Shown one piece after another: positions 54,912 through 64,000 of a DNA stretch of 64,000 nt. How positions within the stretch are numbered: the stretch's first letter is position 1; each line of letters starts with the position of its first letter. Under the pieces are notes generated by a model, which saw nothing but the letters and a program-made list of their open reading frames with translations, was not told the origin of the DNA and did no database searches. The DNA comes from Cryptomeria japonica (lineage: Eukaryota > Streptophyta > Pinopsida > Cupressales > Cupressaceae), in assembly GCF_030272615.1 (NCBI RefSeq), contig NC_081415.1:606305137-606369136 (forward strand). The letters run 5' to 3'. A program made the translations under genes and the position numbers.

Positions 54912-57900
54912 GGTTCCGACTTACTCCTGGAAGTCGTAAGGCTAGATGGAGAACATGTCGTACGCATCAGCCCTGAAACTCATTCAACAAAGATCAAATT
55001 GCACATAGAAATCTTTCCATAAAGAAAAGAAATATTACCACAAAATTCTTTACAAACGCCATTATCCATTGGCGAGATGCATCTAAAACCATACATTCCT
55101 TAAAATATTCTAGGAATTAGCCACAACCATAGCAGAGAAACAAGAATTTTCTCCCTTTCATTACACCAAATTAAAGCATTACAAAGAGGTAAACAACAAT
55201 TACCATGATCATCGACCAAAAATGACAATAAAACATGCCATAATGATCAATTTCCTTTACCAATCCATCTTTATCATAAAATTTTATTAAATAGAACTAG
55301 ATCAAAATATCAATTTCTACAACCAAATTAACTTTCATGAAATAAGAGCAACATAAATAACTCAATTGATTACACTTGCCAGGTATAAGAACACCTTTCC
55401 AAGGACTATGTCCCATAACATAGTGACAAGTTATCACAATTTACTCCATGATACACATAATAACCATCCACATAACTGGAATGCATAACATAAAAGGCCA
55501 CATGTGAGCATGTCTAATGCTCGGTCAAAGATAACACACACGATCAGCATCTCTATGCCTGATCTCAGAACAACAATATGATCATAAATATCCAATATCT
55601 CACTCAAGGGCTCGATGGTGCTAGGCACACCGTAGCGGTGCTACCTTCCATACAAGACCTTTGTGAATATCCCTTGTTGAACAAGGTGGTTAGCCTCCAA
55701 GAGATAGTCACCACACATAGGTAGGTAGTGGGTACTAGCTGCGTCACAACCTCACATACCCCCTATCCTCATGGTTCCCTATATCAACTTCCTCGCACAC
55801 ACTCTACCAATTCCGTATCATACTTCCTTGGAGAGGAATTTCACATTTCGACACAAGACCAGCATCCAAAAACAATAATGATAAACCAGTTTAGCCACCA
55901 AAGTACAGATGAATAAAGATAATAAATCATCAATTCCAACAGTAAGGCAAGAAAATAATCCAGAATTTCAACACCAAATCAAAGTGCAAAAGATCACAAG
56001 ATCGTGGCTAAACCTTCACAATCAAAGTAAAATAAATTGCTGATCCCCAAAGAAATATAAGAATATCACAATTGCACATAACAGCACTGTGTGACTAGCA
56101 TCTAGCCACCAACGAGGAAGGAAGGAACAACTTACTAGCTATTGCAGTAGCTCATCATGTGGTGCGACATAGTCACACTATCCACATGGCATGGCGGTGT
56201 GCACCTCGACATCACCCCGCATCACGTCGTCACGTGGCATGGCAATACCCCAAGTGGAGGAAACACACAATGGACGTATCCCACATGGTAGTGCACCTCG
56301 CGGAAAAAGCACGCGCAAGCCACATCCCGCATAGCGACGTATCTAGAAGGATACTCGCCGTAAGTCAGAGGTATACATGACTATGGTCCACCCACATGCC
56401 CACCAACACATACTAACTGGTAGCACATGTGAATAAACCTACCTTTCAAGAAGACAAGGCAAAGGATCCTCCAAATCACACCATCACTATACACAAGAAT
56501 CACCATCCAAACTGCTCAATTAAGGAAGAGGAATAGGCTGACACACATAAACCTATAAATAGGTTCATCAAAGGGAAAGTATTGAGTACACCTTGATACA
56601 GTTTAGTAGTACAACTATATCATTCCTCGAAGTAGAGAAGCTAAAGTCGCTTTGCACCGACATTACTCGTACGCCAATCCATACTATTCAAGGAACGGTC
56701 GCTTCAAATACTACCCCTTAACATACTGAGTTACCCACAACCCGAGGTTGGTACTCAGCAGGGAAACAAATAAGCAACATCACATAAACAGTATGGTTTC
56801 CCCATACTCATAAACAACATATCCTCCATGGTTGATTACTTCACCAATCCATGGGCACATATAATAAGCACTGGTTTCTTACAATACACACAAATACACC
56901 AGCACTGGTTTAGTCACATTTACGGGGAGTACTTTTCAGTACGCTAACATCTATTCAAGGAAGATTTCAATTATGCTTTCTATATAAATAACGGAATCAA
57001 ATTTACTCTAGATTAAGTACTGAATTCATTAACAATTCACAATTATATAAGGAATTAACATCATTCCTATAGCTTTCTCGAATCTCACTAAGCATTCATA
57101 ACTAAATTACTAGCTAAGCAAATTCATTTCTAAAGCTTAAGACTTTCATCTATCACTATGAAGCCCAAATGCCAACATACAATTTCACATGTTTTATAAA
57201 CATTCTATTTAAATCAATGCATTCTTTAATACCATTTCTAAAAATCTCATGATTAGGCAAAGAGAAGGGAAAGAGAGTTTGATAATCAAACTGTTTCCTA
57301 CAAAACACGCAAGATCAAACAAGATCACGCTACATTATTAAATTTTCTCACTATAAGCCTATCATTTCAATTACATGGTTTTCATTACGCTACCGTTTAG
57401 AAGGATGACAATCAGCCTAACAAAACATTTCCAATAATTATGGTTGCAACAAGGGGTTCTAGTTTTCCAAACAAGCAGAGATCAATAAAGGCAATCTTTT
57501 CGATAATGCAAGACCTCTTAAGAACACTCACTTAAATAATACAATATAGACACATGCCATGAATGCAACCTATTAGACAAGATCACATTACGATCAAAGA
57601 TAAGCAAGGAGTTATTACCCAATTAAAACATATTAATGCATGCACATCAAACAAGCTTTTCATTCGCACTTTCTAACCATATTAAGGCAATTACATATAC
57701 CCAAAAGCGAGTTCAATGGAGCATTTGTTAAAATAAATCTTCAATCAAACTGGTTTAATGAAACACATAAGACAATCTTTCAGAAAACACATTAATACTC
57801 TCTCGAAGCTACAATAACATGCTCTTTTTTTTTTTAACACTTCTACAACCAAGCAGTTTCACATAATTCAACTATTCGCATAGAAATGCACCTTACTAAG

Positions 57901-58500
57901 GTAGAATTTAATCATGCTACTCCTACAAGATACACATGGAGAATTCTTTAAACGTACACATACAGTTTTCTCCCATTCACCCAAAATAAATTTTTAAACC
58001 CATAGCCCTTTAATAATCTAAAAAAAAAAAAAGCTTCATAAGGCTCACACAAGGGTTCAAGAAGTCACACCCTTTTCTCTCTTGCAAACAAGAAAACTTG
58101 AATCAAAGATAATTACACATATCTTAATCATTTCAATTTCCAGAAAGAGAGAGAGGAATGGCGATAATCATTTAATTTTCTATAAAATAAGCATTCAATA
58201 ATTTCCATACTAGTCCTTCAAATGGACAACATTATGCTAGATCATAATCTTTAAACAACCATAATTCGCACTTCTAGATTCAAGACAAGCACGGACCAAC
58301 CCAAATGGGTTAGTCTAAAGAGTACAACACTCAAACACCAACATCAAGAAGGCGAAAACATGATGTGAACACATACGTTACACACCAGACAAGGTCTGCT
58401 CAATCACTCACATGCAAAGGAGGACAAGCATACACATAAGGTCGATACACCTCACACCAATAGAGGGCACACGCGACACCAGAGATCCCAATGTTTGCAA
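54912..58500 (-). other. non-coding internal domain of the LARD-like element
   Basis: 3.6 kb without any ORF above about 75 codons and without gag, protease or RT motifs in any frame. Rich in A and C on the plus strand. Confidence 0.7.
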
Positions 58501-58504
58501 CATG

Positions 58505-58514
58505 TGCTCTGATA
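58505..58514 (-). promoter_or_regulatory. primer-binding site of the LARD-like element at the insertion edge
   Basis: The minus strand reads TATCAGAGCACATG, matching the initiator tRNA-Met complement TGGTATCAGAGCA from its fourth base. The preceding GG comes from the target duplication GAAGG. Confidence 0.7.
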
Positions 58515-58519
58515 CCTTC

Positions 58520-59763
58520 AACATAATAAACGTTGTTAGTATTGTGCTTACCATCAAAAGATATAGTGTCTTTTCCTCTGATCAAACAAACTTTATCATC
58601 CTCAAATCTTACTAGACCTCCATTGTATTCCTAAAAGGTTAAGAATTTACTTTTATCACCAGTCATATGATGTGAACATCCGGAATCAATGATCCATTCA
58701 TCATTTTCTTCAATTTTAGCTGTCAGGGCCTGCTCTACCGGTTGTATAGTAGGTGTCAGTTGATCTTCTGTTATTGCAACAAAAGCCTATCCATTGTCTA
58801 TCAATTCCTCATCGGAATCATCAGTAACTCCTTCATCAGCATAGTAACATGATTTGTCTCTATTCTTCTTAAATCTGTATCTCTGATATTCAGGGTTAGG
58901 CTTATATGTTCTTTTAGCTTCTTCTTTCAATCTTGCATGTCTATCAGGATTAAATCGTGTGTTACCTTCATACTTACTTCCAACTGGACCTATAGGCATT
59001 TTCCTTGTAAATAGTGCTTCAAGCTCCTCGAATTCTTCATTCTCTCAAGTTCTCTTGCATAAAGTGTTTTCCAATAATATTTCTCAGATGATGATGATGA
59101 TGTTGTGGATGATGATGCTTTGAAGGCTAAATCTGTCTTAATTGTAGCAACAGGACCAAATTCCTCAAGTTCAAAAGCTGAAAGTTTTCGAGCCAAGGTA
59201 TCTCTAGATACTGATGTATTAAGCATTGTTCTCAATTCATTAATAGTAGCTACTTTCATTTTGTATGTCGGTGGAAATTCTCTTAAAACTTTAGAAACAA
59301 TCTCATCTTCACTTAAGGATCCTCCATAGCATTGTATACCCAAAATAATTTCATTGACTCTTTCCATAAAAGCAGATTTCCTTTCATCTTCTTCCATTTT
59401 TAGATTTTCATACCTGACCTGGAAGCATTCCAATTTTGCAATTTTGACAGTGGTATCACCTTCATTCAATGTCTCCAATTTGTCCCAAATAGCTTTAGCA
59501 GTAGATCAATCTGATAATCCCATGATTTGTTGATCTGACAATGCGCTCAAAAGTGCTTCTCTTGCTTTGCAATCATTCTCCTGATCTTTAGCCAAGTTTG
59601 GTGGATTAGGTTGACTTTGTGTAGGACCAACATAGCCATTCTTTGTAACATCCCATATGTCTCTTCCAATGCAATTTAGATGTGTCTCCAATATGATCTT
59701 CCATATACCATAGTTAGTTCCATCAAGCTTCAAACTGTCCTTCCTGAAATAGTTAGTTGTCAT
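58520..59763 (-). pseudogene. copia-2 gag and protease start
   Basis: Gag from Met 59763: LDGTNYGIWKIILETHL, GRDIWDVT, then after a TGA at 59503 LECFQVRYENLKMEEDE and LREFPPTYKMKV (UBN2-type gag). A frameshift lies near 59030. No CCHC knuckle is visible before SCYYADEGVTDD. Protease: WIIDSGCSHHMTGDKSKF (about 58700-58650) with an intact DSG. Stops at about 58784 and 58634. It then reads SFDGKHNTNNVYYVEG up to the LARD insertion at 58519 and continues at 50727. Confidence 0.88.
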
Positions 59764-59806
59764 AGAATCTCCTCAAGTTGTTAAACTTCTACAAAAAGAG
59801 GACTTA

Positions 59807-59818
59807 GCTTTGATGCCA
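59807..59818 (-). promoter_or_regulatory. primer-binding site of copia-2
   Basis: TGGCATCAAAGC on the minus strand: initiator tRNA-Met complement with two transitions, two bases from the LTR. Confidence 0.8.
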
Positions 59819-59820
59819 AT

Positions 59821-60862
59821 TGTTAGGACCTAGAGGCAACTAAGAGGGGGGGGTGAATCAGTTGTCTATTAATTTCAACCCAAATATAACTTAATCAAAC
59901 TTGATGCATAATAACGGTAAACCAAACTTAATGTCGGTTGATAGTTTAACAGTTAATAACAGTATCGGTAAAGTTTAATGCATGAAACAGAAAGACAAAT
60001 AACATCCACAACACATAACACAAATATTTGTACGTGAAAACCCTGTAAGGGGAAAAACCACGGTGGGAAACCTTACCCACAATCAAATGATACTGCTGCA
60101 GATAGTATGTGTGTACAAATGGGGTCTGCACATGCAGAAAGGCCAACTGCCTAGAGCTCATTGCTCAATCACAAAATGGGAGTCGCACTGACTACAATTG
60201 GATGGTTAAATCCAATGATAATGTACCGCTGTACCGGTTAAGCTCTGGTTGTCTTCTTCATACCTTCCTTGAATCTTCAAATGATGTATGTGCGAGTAGC
60301 TCTGCTTACATTTGCATATACCTTATTACATTCCTCTTTCACTATTATTACATAATCTCCCAAATAAGATCTTACATTTATACCAAAACCTAAGACCAAA
60401 TGTGTCGGTCGGCTCACTAACAATATTACAATTAAATCAATTACAAATGAATCAATATGTGATGCATCATGTTGGCTTAAATGCATTTGCAATAATAACC
60501 AATCAATAAATCATCTTCATAACGTGTCGTGCTGATCTGGAATAGATAATGCATGCCGGTCCATAACCTAGACCAATTTGCCGATAATAGTAAATATGCA
60601 AACTCGATTAGATCAATAACCAAATCACCAAAACCAAGTGTCCAAACCATGTTTTCGACATAACCAAGTGATCTCCAGATGATAACAAGTCATCCTCTGT
60701 GTTGGTGAACAATATAACCTACTGGTGAACCAAATACCGGTGACTTGTGCATAAGTCACTGAACTTGCCAGTGAACATAACCAAAGATCTCCAGTGCTGA
60801 TAAGTGTTGACAAGTGTTGACATCAATGACAAAACCAATGCAATTCATCCATAGTACCAACA
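59821..60862 (-). repeat. 5' LTR of copia-2
   Basis: 1,042 bp, TGTTAGGACC...GTACCAACA on the plus strand. U5 stem CAACTAA/TCAGTTG (59837-59864) with an eight-G loop run; GTGGG/CCCAC near 60062-60079. It lacks about 30 bp present in the 3' LTR near 46880. Confidence 0.9.
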
Positions 60863-61030
60863 CATTTGTGAGAATTGACTCAAACTGACAAAGATTGGAT
60901 TACTATATGCTCATGAATTTTGTGCAGACATTCCCCAGTGGATAGGGGATATTTTTTGTTGGTGGCTCAGATAGGGTAATCTCAACCACTATGACCACTT
61001 CACCTTTTACTAACCACAGATTCTAGATGA
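60863..61030 (-). other. leader of the scaffold element (proximal half)
   Basis: Contains a second, decayed PBS/LTR-edge copy at 60931-60963 (CCCCAGTGGATAGGGGATAT followed by TTTTTTGTTGGT), 100 bases from the real one. Confidence 0.6.
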
Positions 61031-61051
61031 CTTTCCCCAGCAGAGTCGCCA
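61031..61051 (-). promoter_or_regulatory. primer-binding site of the scaffold element
   Basis: The minus strand reads TGGCGACTCTGCTGGGGAAA, five A residues after the LTR end AACCAACA. The TGGCGACTC type is, from memory, the tRNA-Arg-like site of Tat/Ogre elements. Confidence 0.75.
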
Positions 61052-61056
61052 TTTTT

Positions 61057-64000
61057 TGTTGGTTCCCCAAAACGCACTTGGCGGGGTGTTTGCATTGCCC
61101 CAGGGACAGAAACTAAGTCAAGCCCTCGAATCATGCATGGAGAGGCCAACCTCCAGACCGTTTAGAATACTCAGGGACTTGGACCAACAATATAACAAGG
61201 ATTTTTTTATTATCCTTCTACACTTCAGGCTCTGAGTAACCTGGGAGGGTGTTCCCTTAATGCTTCTGCAATCTCTGCACCACACTTGCAGGAGACATTA
61301 CAACAAATCAGATGGTCTCACTCCTAAAAGGGGGCTCAACAAAGAGGGAGAATGCTACAGAGTGGCTAGTTCTCAATGATCCTCAGCCTCCTTTGGAGTG
61401 TGAGACAATTTTTTGACAAGCAACATCATACACATAAAATAATAAGATATTATGATATTATCAAAGCTATAGCAATTTTTTGATGAGTTGTGAGTAAAGA
61501 AATGTTATAGAAAAATGACTGTAAGCAGTGATCAATGTCTTATCCATTGGGCAACTGAAATTGCAGAATGCGAGATAAAAATGCAACAGAAACCTTAATC
61601 TAATAGCAGAATGCAAGAGATAAAAATTGTAGAATGCAAGATAGAATAAACATGCATCACAAAAATGCAACAAATGAGAAAAACCCTTTATCTTACTCAT
61701 TCAAAAAAATAACAATCATACATTAGAGAGAATGAATTCGAACAATACTTTCATTCATTTCATACGTAATTTCTATTATAAATTATATTACATATAACTC
61801 CTTCAAGAACCTGCAAATAACTAAGACACAAAACCCATTTTATTTGCTCTGCAAATTCCTATTACAACCTACTCATTTCACCTAGACCTACTATATGTGA
61901 CCAAGGATTTGGATCCAAAATTTTCAACCAAATTTCTCGACCTCTGTCTCATGGCCCTGATTTCCCTTTTATAGAAATAGGGGAGCAACAAGCTTCAGGC
62001 TAGAGGAGACACGTGTCACAAGCTTATAGGATCGCTTATTACTTTGTTACAAAATATTCCTCATATTCTCCCAAAATACTGTCCATGCTAGCGGTCATGA
62101 TGAAGTAGAACCAAAATTACTAACTATATTTTGGTAGAAACAAAAACCTTTTGAGTCATGCCACTATCACCCCTGATGCTTTCAGATGGACCATGAGATG
62201 TGCCTTGATGTTTTACAGAGTATTTCCCCCTTCTCGAAGAGGGTTTAGATCCTGGCAAGAAGTAAAATCGCCCCTCCACTAAAAGAGGAGTTCAAGCCTT
62301 TATGCCCAAGATCAGAGAAAGTGGAAAGAGGAGCTTGTAGAGGAACATAGAAGGAGGAGAAGTGGTTGCAGCTTGCATGACATTGTAAAAATGGTTGGCT
62401 GCCAACTCCTTCCCAACCATATTTTGCTCCCATTCCTTCATGAATCTCCTTCTTTAATTCTCTACCAACGAGTGACAGAGAGGAAGCAGAGGATGTGCCA
62501 TGCAGTGCTTGTTTTGGAAAGAAATAGATTCCAAACCTCCATTGACTATCCTCCCCACTTCCAAGACTCCATCGAATATAAGCATACTCATTCCCAAAGG
62601 AATTCCACCCGGTATGATAGAGCTCAGTGTAACTTCTGGCGTGATACTGCTAAAAGATCATTTTCATCTTGTTCAAAACCTTCTGGAGAAGATAATGAAT
62701 TTTATGTTCTTTCTACCAATTGAAGACACCACACAGCCATATTTATATTGAAAATACCTCTCTTGGCGGTGTTCATGCATGGGAAAATTCATCATTCCAA
62801 TGCTTTTCTACTCATCCTACTAGCAAATGGATTCAGAAAATCATATCCATCGAATCAAGAACATCGTCAGACTCAAACTACCAATTCACTACCTTCTGAC
62901 CAAGTTAACTTTACGTGAATGATTTTGTTCCCAATTTCTCAATTTTTTGCCTCATTGTGAGAATCTCTGATAATATGCATCCTATGATTTTGTTGAGAGG
63001 TCCTTGATCACCTTGCTTCAAGCTCATAAATCATCGTTATCCCTTTCATCTCTCTAAGGATCTCGATTTCTTTCTATGGTGGCAATGAAAACTTGCAAAT
63101 GTTACCACCTCAGGTACTTCTAGCTTTGTCCTCCTAATACAACTCAACCCAACAAAACACCTCTCAAATTGGCATTTTAAGAGTTGGTCTGCATCCACAT
63201 GTCTCAACTTGTCTCTATTTATTCCATGTTGACAGGCATATTTCCTTTTGCCTTTACTTTCTCCCGTGAACAACAATGAAACAATCTAAATCACTCCTTT
63301 TGAAAACCTTTTCTATTTCCAACATTGATTTGGCCAACACGACATATCGCATGATCACCATCAATCAATACTAATATTGACTTTCCAACGTAGCAAGTGG
63401 GCTCGTTAAAACTTGATAAAGCACTGTCAAATCATTCTTGAGTATCCGCTATGTCAACTACCCTGCTATTGGACTTGTTTAGCCCACCTCAAACACGTGG
63501 CATCATCTTGTGATGTTGCGGTCCTTAATCTCCCTATATCTTTCATCATGAAACTACGAGGGTCGTTCGATCTTCTTGTTCATTATGTGCAGCTTACAAA
63601 GTCCACCCAATATTTGTCGTTATCCTTCAAGCATCTTTTCCGCTTGGGTCATAATATCTTTGTCTATTCAAAAGACGTGCAAATTCATGGGACCTTTAGT
63701 TGCCCGATATTCAATCATGGAGATATAAGCTGAAATACCAAAGTCATACTTCGAGAAAATAAAAACCCGCAAAAACATAAAAAATGGGGGCCTGACCATA
63801 ATACAAAAGGCATAGAAAGGTCGGTAGAAGATAACACCTAGAAAAATAACACAATCCCCTTTTGACAATGAAATAGACCCTCATGCTTAAAATAAAAAAG
63901 GTAACGCGAGTTTATAATAGTTTTGGGTTTTTTAAACAAAAAGCTTACCCTAGAACATAAAAACTTGAAAAACCCAAAACCCTAAGGGCAAAAACAGAGA
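61057..64000 (-). repeat. 5' LTR of the scaffold element (copy C, runs off the window)
   Basis: Plus strand begins TGTTGGTTCCCCAAAACG. TATA at 62739-62750 leaves about 1.65 kb of R-U5. 62632-64000 is colinear with copies A and B. A short GCAGAATGCRAGATAAAAAT repeat occurs three times at 61562-61645. No gene. The LTR is over 2.9 kb. Confidence 0.7.
62739..62750 (-). promoter_or_regulatory. LTR TATA box of the scaffold element
   Basis: CAATATAAATAT on the minus strand, conserved in copy A (6637-6646). Confidence 0.55.

Larger units (their letters stand above)
50728..58514 (-). mobile_element. LARD-like non-coding LTR element with a single LTR
   Basis: 7,787 bp: 4,171-bp LTR, polypurine tract, 3.6 kb of non-coding internal DNA and a Met-type PBS that directly abuts the target duplication. 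Sizes and Met PBS resemble the LARD elements described from Triticeae (from memory). No 5' LTR exists: copia-2 coding sequence follows the PBS at once. Non-autonomous. Confidence 0.8.
46454..60862 (-). mobile_element. Copia-2: near-complete Ty1/copia, split by a LARD-like element
   Basis: 14.4 kb including the 7.79-kb nested insertion, so about 6.6 kb of its own. Minus order: 5' LTR 60862-59821, PBS 59818-59807, gag and protease 59763-58520, integrase, RT and RNase H 50727-47882, serial polypurine tracts, 3' LTR 47532-46454. LTRs differ by roughly 6% where I compared them, plus an indel, so it is clearly older than the gypsy at 12.3 kb. Confidence 0.9.
10392..64000 (-). mobile_element. Scaffold: gag-only LTR retrotransposon (TR-GAG-like), heavily interrupted
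   Basis: Pieces in minus-strand order: 5' LTR 64000-61057, PBS 61051-61031, leader 61030-60863 and 46453-45842, gag ORF 45841-44020, 20758-20687 and 12327-12131, then the 3' non-coding part and LTR to 10392. The ORF frame is recovered when the three insertions are taken out, leaving one target duplication copy each. Internal sequence totals about 3 kb and holds only gag plus an unknown C-terminal domain. No protease, RT or integrase is seen. The PBS type fits Ty3/gypsy of the Tat/Ogre group. Confidence 0.7.

Overview
The window is seed-plant intergenic DNA made almost entirely of nested LTR retrotransposons. I see no ordinary host gene, tRNA or rRNA. Dual-RNase-H Tat-type Ty3/gypsy elements, SIRE-like Ty1/copia elements, LTRs of 1 to 4 kb, low GC and deep nesting suggest a large-genome plant. 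A gymnosperm such as a conifer is my best guess, but this is inference.

Left end (1-10391): a decayed plus-strand copia element (copia-1) has a coiled-coil gag, five zinc knuckles, a long extra ORF and a 3' LTR at 5337-6531. It sits in a partial copy (copy A, 6532-8866) of a gag-only element. Copy A is fused to the 5' end of a minus-strand copia (copia-3; LTR 9173-10391).

Scaffold (10392-64000): one minus-strand gag-only LTR element (TR-GAG-like) carries nearly everything else. Its 5' LTR and PBS are at 61031-64000, gag at 44020-45841, the ORF end at 20687-20758 plus 12131-12327, and the 3' LTR at 10392-12130. Three insertions split it. (1) A young non-autonomous gypsy (12328-20686, TSD CAAAT) has a 1,058-residue ORF with a protease and a G-patch but no RT or integrase. 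(2) A 23-kb Tat compound (20759-44014, TSD RAGAC) holds a decayed minus-strand Tat element with an antisense plant-mobile-domain gene, joined head to head to a plus-strand Tat element with a nearly intact pol (29404-36605). (3) A minus-strand copia (copia-2, 46454-60862, TSD CATTT) is itself split by a LARD-like non-coding element (50728-58514, TSD CCTTC) that has one 4.2-kb LTR and ends at its primer-binding site.

Copy A works as an uninterrupted reference for two insertion sites, and the copia-2 reading frame is restored when the LARD is removed, so the nesting order is read directly from the sequence. The youngest layer is the non-autonomous gypsy (LTRs about 1.5% different by my hand count). 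The older coding regions mostly carry stops of the CAR-to-TAR or CGA-to-TGA type, as expected from deamination of methylated cytosine in silenced DNA. Autonomous partners visible here are the plus-strand Tat pol (RT, two RNases H, integrase) and the copia-2 pol. The gag-only, protease-only and LARD elements would depend on enzymes supplied in trans.
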